Shown here: piece after piece, positions 44,292-54,108 of the stretch
How the letters are laid out: every line of letters starts with the position of its first letter
Position numbering within the stretch: position 1 is the stretch's first letter
Notes under the pieces: generated by a model
Told to the model about the DNA's origin: nothing
Database searches by the model: none
Seen by the model: the letters and a program-made list of their open reading frames with translations, nothing else
Position numbers and translations under genes: made by a program
From: JAICYJ01 sp038212095
GTDB taxonomy: Bacteria > Actinomycetota > Thermoleophilia > Gaiellales > JAICJC01
Assembly: GCA_038212095.1 (NCBI GenBank)
Contig: JBBQUW010000010.1
Coordinates: forward strand, 15,167-79,166
Reading direction: 5' to 3'
Length of the DNA: 64,000 nt

Positions 44292-45857
44292 CTACGCGGC
44301 CAACCGCCGCGCCGCCTCGTCACTGGCGAAGATGGCACCGTCCAGATAGCACACCGCGCCCTGCTCGTCGCGGATCCCCCGCCCCTGCTCTCGCACCCAG
44401 CGCGTGCCGCCACCGGCCACGACGATCCGGTACTCGATGATGAACGGCCGGTCGGCCTCGACCGCCTCGGCCACGGTGCGCTCCACCATCGCCCGATCGT
44501 CGGGGTGGATCACGCTGGCGAAGCTGCGCACGCTGCTGTCGATGAACTCGGCGGCGGGGTACCCGGTGATGCCCTCGATCTGCTCGCTGATGAACTCCAT
44601 CCGCCACTCGCTTGCGGCCGAGCAGCGGTAGATCGCGCCGGGCACGTTTTCGATCAGCGCCCGCAGCCGGTCTACGTCCCACTTGTCGTGGCGGCCGATG
44701 CCAAGGTGTTCGCGGCCGACCGCCATCACCCCGCTGACCTCGCCCTGCCCGTCGCGCAGCGGTACCACCTCGACGGTATAGGTGTGCTCCCCCGCCTCAT
44801 GCACGAACTCGTGCGCCTGGCCCTCAAGGCCGGCTTGGTAGTGGCGGCGCAGCTCGTCCAGCTGCTCGGGCGCGACCACCTCGGCCAGCGTTCGGCCGAT
44901 CATCTCCTGCGGATCGCGACCACCGCGGGCAAGCGCCGCACCCGAAGCCATCTCCAGGCGCAGCTCGCGGTCGAACACCAGGATCAGCGTCTCGGGCAGG
45001 CTGTCCAACAGCACACGGTTGCGCTCGGCAGCCTCGCGGTGCAGCCGTCCCACGATCTGCACCTCGACCTGCGACGCGGCGGCCGCGGCCAGGCTGGTCA
45101 GCATCCGCACGTCGCTCTGTGACCAGCGCCGCGGAGTCGTGTCGGCGACGCACAGGGTGCCAAAGGGCGCTCCGTCGCCGGAGATCAGCGGCAGCCCGAC
45201 GTACGCCCGCAGACCAAACTCGGTCACGGCCGGGTTGTCACGCACCAGCGGATCCTGGGCAGCGTCGAAGATCACGAGCGGCGCTGCGGCGGCCACGACG
45301 TGGCGGCAGATCGAGCGCCCCAGCGGCAGCTCGCGCCGCATCAGCGCGTCCGGCACGCCCACGCCGCTGGTGATCACCTCGGCGTGATCGTTGACCATCG
45401 AGACGAAGCTGATCGGCGCGTGTAGCAGCCATCCGGCCAGCGCGGTGAGGCGGTCGAGCCCCTCGTCGGTCTCGACCTCCCCCGGGCAACTGGAAGGCGG
45501 CAGAGCGTCAGCCGGCGCTGCGTCAGTATCGGCGGCGGCGGGCGACGGATCGCCGCCCTGCTTCCACTGCACCAGCCCCGAGAGCAGCGAGCCGACCACT
45601 CGCTGCGCCAGCGCCGGGTGCGGGAACGGCTTGTTCGCGTCGACCGAGTAGCGGTTGCGCCGCCCGATCCGCGTCCGCTGCACGTACCCCGCGGCGACCA
45701 GGTCGTTGACGATCGACTGCACCGCCCGCTCGGTGATGCCCAGCCGCTGTGCGACCTCGCGCAGACGCACGTCCGGATCCTCGGCGATCGCGATCAGCGC
45801 CTGGCCGTGGTTGGTGAGCAGCACGAACGGCGCGGCGTGGGTAGATGCCTGACTCAT
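44292..45857 (-). CDS. Winged-helix regulator with GAF and two PAS domains
   Basis: 521 residues from ATG 45857. N-terminal wHTH (about 8-75): LTNHGQALIAIAEDPDVRLR, VAQRLGITERAVQSIVNDLV, GRRNRYSVDANKPFPHP. A GAF domain follows (about 130-275: GRSICRHVVAAAAPLVIFDA, AYVGLPLISGDGAPFGTLCV), then two PAS domains (LDSLPETLILVFDRELRLEM and LIENVPGAIYRCSAASEWRM through RIVVAGGGTRWVREQGRGI). No kinase, GGDEF or phosphatase output is present, so signals are probably read by PAS/GAF and passed to the DNA-binding head. It diverges from the tasA-like operon and is its likely regulator. Confidence 0.85.
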   Translation of the reverse strand: MSQASTHAAPFVLLTNHGQALIAIAEDPDVRLREVAQRLGITERAVQSIVNDLVAAGYVQRTRIGRRNRYSVDANKPFPHPALAQRVVGSLLSGLVQWKQGGDPSPAAADTDAAPADALPPSSCPGEVETDEGLDRLTALAGWLLHAPISFVSMVNDHAEVITSGVGVPDALMRRELPLGRSICRHVVAAAAPLVIFDAAQDPLVRDNPAVTEFGLRAYVGLPLISGDGAPFGTLCVADTTPRRWSQSDVRMLTSLAAAAASQVEVQIVGRLHREAAERNRVLLDSLPETLILVFDRELRLEMASGAALARGGRDPQEMIGRTLAEVVAPEQLDELRRHYQAGLEGQAHEFVHEAGEHTYTVEVVPLRDGQGEVSGVMAVGREHLGIGRHDKWDVDRLRALIENVPGAIYRCSAASEWRMEFISEQIEGITGYPAAEFIDSSVRSFASVIHPDDRAMVERTVAEAVEADRPFIIEYRIVVAGGGTRWVREQGRGIRDEQGAVCYLDGAIFASDEAARRLAA

Positions 45858-45982
45858 GAAATGAAGATCACCTTTTTGGGGATGGTCGATCGGGAGCGTC
45901 CCGCACAGTATGTGTTGGACACCTGAACCCTTCTTCGGCATTTCAGGATCATCTTTCACTCCCCCTTTTGAAAGGAACGTCT
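45858..45982. promoter_or_regulatory. Divergent control region of the TasA-type cluster
   Basis: About 125 bp between the regulator and the tasA-like gene. Two related blocks face away from the centre: GGTGATCTTCATTTCATG on the minus strand just before the regulator ATG, and CAGGATCATCTTTCACTC on the plus strand before the tasA-like TTG. The shared core GATC-TC-TTTCA could be a repeated operator, or partly ribosome-binding sequence (AAAGG occurs near both starts). No clear -35/-10 pair was found. Confidence 0.35.
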
Positions 45983-46609
45983 TTGTTCGCTCCCCCCTCG
46001 CTCTCTGGCGCGTCTCGGAAGCTGCTGCTTTCGCTGGCCGCCGTTGGCTCCGCGGCCGCAATTGCCGGCCTCGGCACCTACGCAACGTTCACCAGCTCCA
46101 CGTCCGTCAGCCAGTCGGTCGCATCCGGCACGGTCACGATCGCGCTCGGCTCGACCGGCGCGGCCACCAACCGGCTCAACATCGGCGCCTCCAACATCGC
46201 CGCCGGCGACACGATCCAGCGCAGCGTCGATCTGATCAACCAGGGCACGATCAACCTGTCCGCGGTGACGCTTACCACCAGCGCAACCACCAGCTCGCTG
46301 CTGAATACTGACACCACCACCGGCCTGCAGATGGCGATCGACAGGTGCTCGGTGGCCTGGACCGAGAGCGGCACGGCGCCGGCCTATACCTACACCTGCT
46401 CCGGCACCACCTCAGTCGTGCTGGCGTCGACCCCGGTGGTCGGCAGCAACCTGGCGCTGTCCAACCTGGGCGCGCTGACGGCCGGCGTGACCGACCGACT
46501 GCGTGTCACGCTGACACTGCCCAGCGGCGCCGCCAACGGGCTCCAGAGCCAGTCCTCGGTGATCCAGTACGCGTTCACCGGCACGCAGCGCACGGCCACG
46601 AACCAGTAG
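45983..46609 (+). CDS. TasA/camelysin-like secreted fibre protein
   Basis: 208 residues from TTG 45983, chosen for the AAAGGA ribosome site 6 bp upstream. Signal-peptide core LLLSLAAVGSAAAIAGLGTY is followed by ATFTSSTSVSQSVASGTVTI, the typical TasA/CalY mature start. The rest is Ser/Thr-rich beta structure: IQRSVDLINQGTINLSAVTL, NRLNIGASNIAAGDTI and TDRLRVTLTLPSGAANG. Two Cys residues may form a disulfide. Family members in Bacillus are processed by SipW and form matrix fibres; a SipW-type peptidase gene follows 11 bp later. Confidence 0.82.
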   Translation: MFAPPSLSGASRKLLLSLAAVGSAAAIAGLGTYATFTSSTSVSQSVASGTVTIALGSTGAATNRLNIGASNIAAGDTIQRSVDLINQGTINLSAVTLTTSATTSSLLNTDTTTGLQMAIDRCSVAWTESGTAPAYTYTCSGTTSVVLASTPVVGSNLALSNLGALTAGVTDRLRVTLTLPSGAANGLQSQSSVIQYAFTGTQRTATNQ

Positions 46610-46620
46610 TACCGGTGGCT

Positions 46621-47220
46621 GTGAGCGAACCGCTAAGGGGAAGGGAGGCGTCGCCGCTGGCGGCGCTTCCCCGCGGCGTTCCGGCACTGGCCGGGGCGCT
46701 GCGCACCTCCCTGAACTTCGCCGCCACGTTGCTGGCGGTGACCGCGGTGGCCGCCCTGGTGGCGGTCGAGGTGGGGCCACGGCTGGGCCTGTACCGCATC
46801 CAGACCGTGCTGTCGGGCAGCATGCAGCCGACCTTCGCGCCCGGCGACCTGATCGTGGTGACGCCTGAGAACACGTCCAGCGTCCGCACCGGACAGGTGA
46901 TCAGCTACCAGATCCCGACGGGCGATCACCATGTCGAGAGCCACCGTGTGATCAAGATCGGCCACGACGGTGGCCGGCCGACGGTGATCACCAAGGACGA
47001 CGCGAACCCTGCCGCCGATCCGTGGCGGGCCAGGCTGACGTCCGACACCGCTTGGCGTGAGCGGCTGGTGATCCCCAAGCTGGGATGGCTGATCATCTGG
47101 CTGCGCCAGCCCTTGCTGGGGCACCTGCTGGTGCTGGTCGTGCCGTTCCTGCTGGCGGTATGGTGGCTGGTGGGCATCTGGCGCCCAAGCTCGCCGCCGC
47201 AGCGGCAGACCGCGCGATGA
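46621..47220 (+). CDS. sipW: Signal peptidase I, SipW/ER type
   Basis: 199 residues from GTG 46621 (GTG 46615 also possible). N-terminal helix NFAATLLAVTAVAALVAVEV; catalytic Ser67 in VLSGSMQPTFAPGDLIVV; His108 in VESHRVIKI replaces the usual Lys general base, the mark of the ER-type (S26B) enzymes including SipW. KDDANPAADPW is the conserved box E-like region. A C-terminal helix LLGHLLVLVVPFLLAVWWLV gives the SipW-type two-anchor topology. Placed between its two probable substrates. Confidence 0.9.
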   Translation: MSEPLRGREASPLAALPRGVPALAGALRTSLNFAATLLAVTAVAALVAVEVGPRLGLYRIQTVLSGSMQPTFAPGDLIVVTPENTSSVRTGQVISYQIPTGDHHVESHRVIKIGHDGGRPTVITKDDANPAADPWRARLTSDTAWRERLVIPKLGWLIIWLRQPLLGHLLVLVVPFLLAVWWLVGIWRPSSPPQRQTAR

Positions 47221-48104
47221 AGGGGCGCCGGCCGACGCTGGTGGGCGTGGCCCTGCTGACCGCGACCGCCGTCTCGGCCGTCGCAGCCAACTTCGCACAG
47301 GCCGCCTTCAGCTCGGCTGCCACGGCCAGCCAGAGCGTGTCCAGCCGCTCGCTGGGCGCCCCGTCCGCGCTGTCCGCCTCGGCCAGCGGGCACAACGTCG
47401 CCCTCTCCTGGTCGGCCGGCACCAACGGCAACGGCTACCAGCTGCTGACCGCTGCGAACGGCACCAACCCGGCCTGCGGCGCCGCCAGCTTCACCTCGCT
47501 CTCGACGACGGCCGCGCTCAGCGCCACCGATAGCGGCCGCTACCTGCCGCAGGGCAGCTACCAGTGCTACCAGGTGCGCACGACCTACAACACCTGGTGG
47601 AGCGTGAGCGGCAACCCGATCGCCGCCGTCCAGCTCGGCTTCGTCGCCGCCTCGGTCACGGTCACCAGCGGCGGCGTGGCCGGTGACCTCGACGCCGGCG
47701 ACTCGATCGTCGTCACCTACAACCAGCCGGTCAACACCACCACCGGCCCGGTCGCCGCCGACAACATCTGCACCGACTCGATCAGCAACACGATCGTGCT
47801 GGGCAGCAACGGCTCCGGCACCACCTGTAACGCGACGCCCGCCTCGGTCGGCACGATCACCGGCATGACGGTGGCCAAGAAGGGCCGCTTCGCCGCAACC
47901 TGGTCGTGGAACGGCGCGCACACGGTGCTGACGATCACGCTCGGCGCCAAGTCGGCCGGTTTCTCGGGCGCCGTCTCTGGCAGCGGCACCTTCAACCCCA
48001 CCACCACCGCCGGCGGCATGCTCTCGGCCACCGGCGCGTTCCACAACTGCGACACAAACAGCGGCAGCGGCAACTGCCTGCCCGCCGTCAGCGCCGGCTT
48101 CTGA
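47217..48104 (+). CDS. Secreted fibronectin-III-like protein, probable SipW substrate
   Basis: 295 residues from ATG 47217, overlapping the sipW stop as ATGA. Signal region VGVALLTATAVSAVAANFAQ then AAFSSAATASQSVSSRSL, which shares the F-x-S-x4-S-Q-S-V motif with the tasA-like protein. A fibronectin III-like domain follows (APSALSASASGHNVALSWSA ... GSYQCYQVRTTYNTWWS), then a second beta domain with DAGDSIVVTYNQPVNTTTGP. Six Cys residues suggest extracellular disulfides. Confidence 0.78.
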   Translation: MKGRRPTLVGVALLTATAVSAVAANFAQAAFSSAATASQSVSSRSLGAPSALSASASGHNVALSWSAGTNGNGYQLLTAANGTNPACGAASFTSLSTTAALSATDSGRYLPQGSYQCYQVRTTYNTWWSVSGNPIAAVQLGFVAASVTVTSGGVAGDLDAGDSIVVTYNQPVNTTTGPVAADNICTDSISNTIVLGSNGSGTTCNATPASVGTITGMTVAKKGRFAATWSWNGAHTVLTITLGAKSAGFSGAVSGSGTFNPTTTAGGMLSATGAFHNCDTNSGSGNCLPAVSAGF

Positions 48105-48216
48105 TCGCATCTCGGCGATCCCCCATCAGAGGGACGCCGCAGACGCAACATGCCGCCACCATGTGACAGCGCGTATACCCGACGCGCCCCGCTCCCGATC
48201 TGACGAGACGATCTGC

Positions 48217-49263
48217 ATGCACCCCAAGGTTCGTCGATACGCCACCACACCCGAACGCGGCCAGACCGTCGTTTTGGTCGCGGTGTTCATGATGAGCCTG
48301 ATGGGCATGGCCACGTTCGCGATCGACATGGGCTCCTGGTACCAGTCCAAGCGGGCGGTGCAGGCCGCCGCCGACGCGGCCGCGCTTGCAGGGGCCAGCC
48401 GTCTGCCCGTCTCGAGCAGCGCCGCGACCACCGCGGCCAGCGCTGAGTACCAGAAGAACGGCCTGGGCTCGGACTCGGTCAGCTACCAGGTGACCACCAA
48501 CCAGCACTCCAGCGACTCGCTCACGGTGACGGCCACCCGCGTCGTGCCGACCTGGTTCGCGAAGCTGTTCGGCTACAACTCGACCACCATCACGGCCACC
48601 TCACGCGCGACGGTGCAGTCGTTCCAGCAGGTTGTACCCAACCAGAACGTGATGCCGTGGGGCGTCCTGTAGGGCGCCTACACGCCCGGCCAATCATTCC
48701 CGATCTACACCAAGGACACCGCCAACGCCAACAACGGCGCGCTGTCGCCGCCGTACGTCAGCGGCGCCAGCTGCCCGACGCCGAACGGCGCGAATGACTA
48801 CAAGAACGAGATCAGCGGCGTCGACAACGTCTGCCCGATCACGCTCGGCGAGTCTATCGACACCAAGCCCGGCAACAACTCCGGCCCAACGTCACAGGGA
48901 CTGGTCGCCCGGATCGGCAACGGCGGCTGGGAGACGTTCAGCCAGGTCGTCACGCTGAACGCCGACGGCAGCTACTCGATCAAGGATGCGGCCAGCAAGC
49001 AGCTCGTCCTGGTGCCCGTCGTCGTCAACCAGAACGGGTCGAGCACGTGGCCGAACGGCACCAGCACACCGATGACGGTGGTCGGTTTCGCCTGGTTTGT
49101 GATCACCAGCTGCGGCACCTCGCCGGTCAGCTACTGCGCGGCGTCCGACGGCAGCCAGGTCAACGGCACCTTCGTTGGGCTCGATACCACCAACAGCACC
49201 GGCACCACCGGTGCCTGGACCGGTTCGGCCGCCGACGCCTACGCCGTCGCCCTGACCAGCTAG
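48217..49263 (+). pseudogene. TadG-like pilus/surface protein interrupted by an in-frame amber codon
   Basis: Start ATG 48217. A putative Flp-pilus TadG-like N-terminal domain: ERGQTVVLVAVFMMSLMGMA, TFAIDMGSWYQSKRAVQAAA and DAAALAGASRLP. Reading stops at TAG 48670-48672 (codon 152, in MPWGVL-stop-GAYTPGQ), but the same frame continues open with protein-like sequence for 196 more codons to TAG 49261-49263. The segment after the stop contains ITLGESIDTKPGNN and VVGFAWFVITSCGTSPVSYC, resembling the extracellular part of such proteins. Possible readthrough, recent nonsense mutation or base error. Ends 4 bp into the convergent kinase gene. Confidence 0.75.
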
Positions 49264-52200
49264 GCGTCCACCGCCACCGGCTGCTCCCCGGCCGGCTCGG
49301 CCGGTAGCGGCTCGGCCGGCAGCGTCAGCTGGAAGCGCGCGCCCTGGCCGGGCGCGGAGTCGACCATCAGCTCGCCGCCGGCCAGCCGGATCCGCTCGAC
49401 GGTGGCGTCCAGGCCGACGTGCATCTCCATCCGCTTGCGGTCGAGCGCGACGGCGGGGTCAAAGCCGGCGCCGTCGTCGGCCACGTCGAACACCAGCAGC
49501 CCGTCTTGCTGGCGGCCGGTGATCTCGATCCGCGTCGCGTTGCTGTGCTTGCGGGCGTTGATGATCAGCTCACGCACCGCCCGGTAAACGATCGCCTCAA
49601 CCGTCACCGATTGTCGCGGCAGCTCGATCGCGACCACCGCCTCACTCCAAGGCCCTTCCCCGGCGATGCGAGACAGCGCCGCGCCCAGCCCCTCCCGCTC
49701 CAGGATCTGCGGCCGCAGCTCGAACATCAGCCGCCGCGTGCGGTCGAGCGCTTCAGCCACCATGGTAGCGGTCGGCGCGAGGCTGGGATCCTTGCGCATC
49801 AGCATGTGCACCTGCATCAGCAGCGCCGCCATCACCTGCACCGTGTCGTCGTGCAGCTCGACGGCGATCCGCGCCTGCTCGGCCTCGGCGGCGGTCACCA
49901 ACGCGGCCATCACGTCGCGGCTGCGCCGCTCAGCGCGGCGCAGGTCTGTCAGGTCGACGATCACGCCCTGGGTGTGGGTGACGACGCCGCTTTGGTCGCG
50001 GAGGGCGCGGGCGACCAGCTGCACCTCGCGGACGTCGCCGGTGGCGGTGATCATGCGTGCCGAGTGGTCGACCGAGTCGACGGCACCGCTCACCAGATCC
50101 CGCAGCGTCTGCGCCAGCCGATCGTGGTCGTCGGGGTGGTACGTCTCGCGCAGCCGCGGCTCGATCTGCTCGTACTGGCGCAGGTACTGCTGCGGCGGAA
50201 TTCCTAGCAGCCGCTCGACCTGCGAGCTGATGTAGATCATGCGCCCGTCGGCGTCGGTCAGGTACGTCGTCACCGGCGTCTGCTCGACCAGCGCCGAGTA
50301 GCGCCGTTCGCTGGCCTCCAGCTCGGCTCGCGCCGCCACCTCGTCGGTGACGTCGATCATGACGCCCTGCACCTGCACCGAGCCGGCGTCGTCCTTGAGC
50401 GCGCGCGCGATCATCCGCACGTGCCGGTGCGATCCGTCGGCGTGGAACATGCGCGCCTCAAAGCTGTGGCCATCGATGCGGCCCTCGCGCAGGGCGATGG
50501 TGTCATCCATCAGCCGCTCGACGTCGTCCGGGTGGAACCACTCCACCTGCCGCTCCAGCGAGCTGCCGTCGGCCACCAGCCACTCGGGCGTGCGCCCCAG
50601 GATCTGCTCGGCCTGCGGGCTGGCGTAGGTGAGTGCGCCGTCCTGGCCGATGATGTACGTGGCCACCGGCAGCTGCTCGACCAGCGTCTGGTAGCGCCGC
50701 CGCTGCTCGGCCAGCCCGAGCGCTGCCTCCATCTCGGCCGTGACGTCGAACAGCAGCGCGATGTACTCGCTGTCTGAGCCGGGCCGCGGGCTGGTGGTCT
50801 CGCGGATCCAGATCGTGCGACCATCGCTGCGCGTCCAGCGGTACACGCCCGGCGCGGGATCGTCGGCCGGGCGCCAGCGGGTGGCATCGGCCAGTCGTCG
50901 GGGTGCACGCGCGACCGGAAGCGGGCGACCGCCTCGCCGCCCAGCCACACCTCGCGCGGCTCGCCGGTCAGCTGCTCGATCTGGGGTGATGCGAACACCG
51001 CCCACTCGGTGTCGCGGTCCCAGATCGTGCTGGTAGCCGGCATCCGGTTGATCAGGTCCTCGTAGCGCCGCTCGGCGAGCACCCGATCGTGGATGTCCAT
51101 GATGATCGCGTGGCGCCAGCGCGGAACGCCGTGCTCGTCCGGCACGGTGGTGGCCTGCTCCTGCATCCAGCGGTAGCTGCCGTCGCGGCACCGCACGCGG
51201 TAGCTGGCGGTGAACTCACCCGAGGTGGTGCGGCCGTCCACGATGCCGCTGGCACGGATCCGCTCGGGCAGGTCGTCGGGATGGATCTTCTCGTGCCACC
51301 ACTCGGCGCTGTGGCCGCCCGCCATCCACTCGTCGACGGTGTAGCCGAGCATCGACTCGATCTGGGGGCTGACGAACAGCGGCTGCCCGGTCTGGGTGTC
51401 GTCGCGGTAGACGATCAGCGGCAGCTGTTCGACCAGGTGGCGGTAGATGGTGCTGGTCTCTGACAGCTCCTGGGCGGTGGCGACGGCGTCGCTGACGTCG
51501 AACGCGACGCCCATCCAGAGGTGGTCTGAGCCCTGGATCGGCCGCTCGGCGCCAGCCACCCAGATCTCGCGGTCGTCGCCGCACGTCCAGCGGTAGCGCT
51601 CCGCCCACGGCGTGCCTGTCGCCATCGAGCGGTGCCAGGCCGAGGTCACCCGCTCGCGATCGTCCTCGTGCACGCGCGACACCCAATCGAAGCTCTCGCT
51701 CTCGACCTGTTCGCGGCTGAGGCCGTACATCTCGAGGTACTGAGGGCTGACGTAGGTGCGCCGCTTCAGGCGGGCGTCGTAGACGTGGGTGGCGGCCGGG
51801 ATCTGCTCGATCAGCGTCTGGTGCTCGGCGGTGCGCGTCCGCAACCGGCGGCGGGCACGGCGGCGGTCGGCCAGCATCGCCACCACCAGCAGGGCCGCCA
51901 GGCCGTCCAGCGTCAGCACGACGATCAGCGCACCCCGCTCGATCCGGTTCAGCGAGTCGAGCGCGGCGATCCGCTCAGCGCTGGTGTCGGCCACCAACCG
52001 GCTCGACGTCTGCGCCATCTGGTGGTAAATCGCCGTCTCGGGCGCGATCGCCAGCTGCACCGCGGCAGCGTGGTCACCCCGCTGGATGGCCGCGAACACC
52101 TGCACATCCAGCGCCCGGAACCGGGTCGTATCGCGGGTCAGGGCGCGCAGTAGCGTCCTGTCAGCGGCCGACGAGTCGGCCAGCCGTGCCGCCGCCAGGC

Positions 52201-52512
52201 CGAGCTGGACCGCCGCTGCGAGGCCTCGAAGCTGCTGCGGCTGGCGCCACCGTCCAGCACGTACAGGTTCTGGGCGCCGTTCATGTCGGCGACGTCGAAC
52301 TGCAGCTGTTGGGCGGCCGTCAGCGAGCTGGTGGCCTGGTCGTGCAGCGTCGAATCAGCCCGCTGAATGGCCACGAACGCGACCAGGTTGACGACCGCCA
52401 TCGCGACGATCACCGCGATCGCGGCGACGAACGTGCGGCTGGGCTGCTCCGCGCCGGGCGCCGCGTCGGGGCGGGAGGATGGTCGGCGAAAGAGGCGGTC
52501 AGGGAGCGTCAC
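49260..52512 (-). pseudogene. Membrane histidine kinase with five PAS domains, split by two frameshifts
   Basis: N-terminal piece (GTG 52512): helix TFVAAIAVIVAMAVVNLVAF and a helical sensor segment, second helix ALIVVLTLDGLAALLVVAML. Five PAS/PAC units follow (each with LIEQ/LVEQ-P start and WHPDD-like element). The C-terminus is a NarX-type HisKA_3 (IAVELHDDTVQVMAALLMQV) and HATPase (VADDGAGFDP, GQGARFQLTLP). Frames change near 52219-52223 and 50889-50892. One added base at each site gives a continuous protein of about 1,084 residues, and no other stops occur. Faces the TadG-like gene; possibly the sensor for this cluster. Confidence 0.82.
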
Positions 52513-52559
52513 GGCAGCACCACGATCCTACCGGTTCTGGCGCGGATTGCAGCGGTTTT

Positions 52560-53555
52560 CTAGGCCGCCGCGGCCCGCGTTGCGTCGCCGCTCAGCGCCC
52601 GCGCCGTGAGCACGGTAAAGAGGGTCGAGAACAGCGTCTGGTAGATCGTCACCAGCAGGGAGATCACGATGCCAAGGGCGATCCAGATGCCACCCTGCGA
52701 GAAGAGCAGGTTGGTCACCTGTGACGCCACGCCGCCGGCGATCGAGATCACGATCGTGAGCCCGATGAACGCCCATGCCTGGCCGATCGTGGGATGCACG
52801 GCGCCCCAGCACTCGCCGAAGGGCCGGTCGTCGACCACCATCAGCATGACGGCCAGGGTCGCGCGCACTCCAAGCGGAGCAACCCACTGGATCACCAGCC
52901 AGATGCTGACCGGGATCACGATCACGAGCAGCAGCGGCAGGACTCTCACCAGCACCACCACGATCACGATCCACAGGATCCACGCCACCATCGCCAGCAG
53001 CGCCAGCGTGACGCCCCAGCCGATCGCTCGGCGGGCCGCCCGCAGCAGCACGCGCGGCCCCGGCCACAGGCGGTAGCGGTCGTCGGCCAGGTATGCCGCC
53101 GCCCTCGCCGTCATCACCCAGCCCAGGATCAGCGCCAGGATGTACGCCACCACTGTGGCAACAGCGACCGGCACCAGCAGCGACCACTCGGGATCGATAC
53201 GCAGCAGGTCACAGCCGGGCACCTGCTGCAACGTCGAGCTGCCGTACGTCGTGTGGGTGTGGACGAGGCAGTTGGTGTTGACGATCCGCCGTGGCCACAG
53301 CGTGCCGAAGCCGGCCAGCACCGTCAGCGCCAGCCCGACCGCGACCACCAGGTAGCCGAGCAGCGTCGCCGCCAGCACGGTCGGCACAGAGACGCGGCTT
53401 CTGCGCGAGAACAGTCCACTGGCCGCCGACCCGAACGCGCCGGTCAGTGACCGCCGCGGCCACGAGGGGTCGGTCGGCTCGCCGTAGGAGGCGCCGCAGG
53501 TGGGACAGAAGCGGGCATCGTCCGGCCGCTGGGTTCCGCAATGCTGGCAGTACAC
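52560..53555 (-). CDS. Zinc-ribbon multi-pass membrane protein
   Basis: 331 residues from GTG 53555. An N-terminal zinc ribbon MYCQHCGTQRPDDARFCPTCG is followed by about six transmembrane helices (VLAATLLGYLVVAVGLALTV, LLVPVAVATVVAYILALILG and a very hydrophobic WILWIVIVVVLVRVLPLLLV). Two loop Cys residues, NTNCLV and PGCDLL, may pair outside the cell. Common but uncharacterised in actinobacteria. It is the gene upstream of the kinase on the same strand (47 bp gap). Confidence 0.78.
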   Translation of the reverse strand: MYCQHCGTQRPDDARFCPTCGASYGEPTDPSWPRRSLTGAFGSAASGLFSRRSRVSVPTVLAATLLGYLVVAVGLALTVLAGFGTLWPRRIVNTNCLVHTHTTYGSSTLQQVPGCDLLRIDPEWSLLVPVAVATVVAYILALILGWVMTARAAAYLADDRYRLWPGPRVLLRAARRAIGWGVTLALLAMVAWILWIVIVVVLVRVLPLLLVIVIPVSIWLVIQWVAPLGVRATLAVMLMVVDDRPFGECWGAVHPTIGQAWAFIGLTIVISIAGGVASQVTNLLFSQGGIWIALGIVISLLVTIYQTLFSTLFTVLTARALSGDATRAAAA

Positions 53556-53647
53556 CGGGTAAGCATGGTGGCGATGCCGGACGTACGCCCTCCCCCATCG
53601 CGGGGATGGCCTGTCTGGCCGGGCGGGTGCCCAATGGAAGCGTCATC

Positions 53648-53854
53648 ATGGTGCACCTGTTCTCACTCCCCGTCGTGCTGTTGCTGGGCCTGGTCGGCCT
53701 GGGGCTCTCGCTGGCCGAGGGCGCAAGCGCGGCTCCTGGCGCCAGATGGTCGATTCCATGGGATGTGTGGTTGCTGGACGCAGGATGGGGTGTTCCAGAC
53801 GGCGGGAGCGCCTGCAGTGCAGGCTGGACGAAGCCTGTGCAAAGGCGATCGTGA
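53648..53854 (+). CDS. Possible small secreted protein
   Basis: 68 residues from ATG 53648. VHLFSLPVVLLLGLVGLGLS followed by LAEGASAAPGARW looks like a signal peptide with an A-x-A site; the mature part is short, Trp-rich and has one Cys. No ribosome site is evident. Might be a remnant. Confidence 0.3.
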   Translation: MVHLFSLPVVLLLGLVGLGLSLAEGASAAPGARWSIPWDVWLLDAGWGVPDGGSACSAGWTKPVQRRS

Positions 53855-53875
53855 CGTCTGGGACGGCCCAGACCA

Positions 53876-54034
53876 GTGCCACAGCCGCGCAGCTCGTGGA
53901 ATCAATCATCTAGGCGCGTCCGCTCGGCGTCGTTCTGGATCTCGGTCGTGCTGTGCGGCCTGGCCGGCGGGCTGATCGGTGGCGTGGTGAACGTGGGCGC
54001 CTACTCGCTGGGCCGCAGGATGTTCTCCGCCTGA
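53876..54034 (+). CDS. Possible small membrane protein
   Basis: 52 codons from GTG 53876. One hydrophobic segment SFWISVVLCGLAGGLIGGVV followed by NVGAYSLGRRMFSA. Too short to identify. The rest of the 53556-54108 gap shows nothing else I can support. Confidence 0.25.
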   Translation: MPQPRSSWNQSSRRVRSASFWISVVLCGLAGGLIGGVVNVGAYSLGRRMFSA

Positions 54035-54108
54035 CGTCCGGCACCGCGCGTCTCAGGCCCGCCGCCGGCATCAGATGTGTCAGAGCGCGCGTCGCGGACG
54101 ATACCGCG

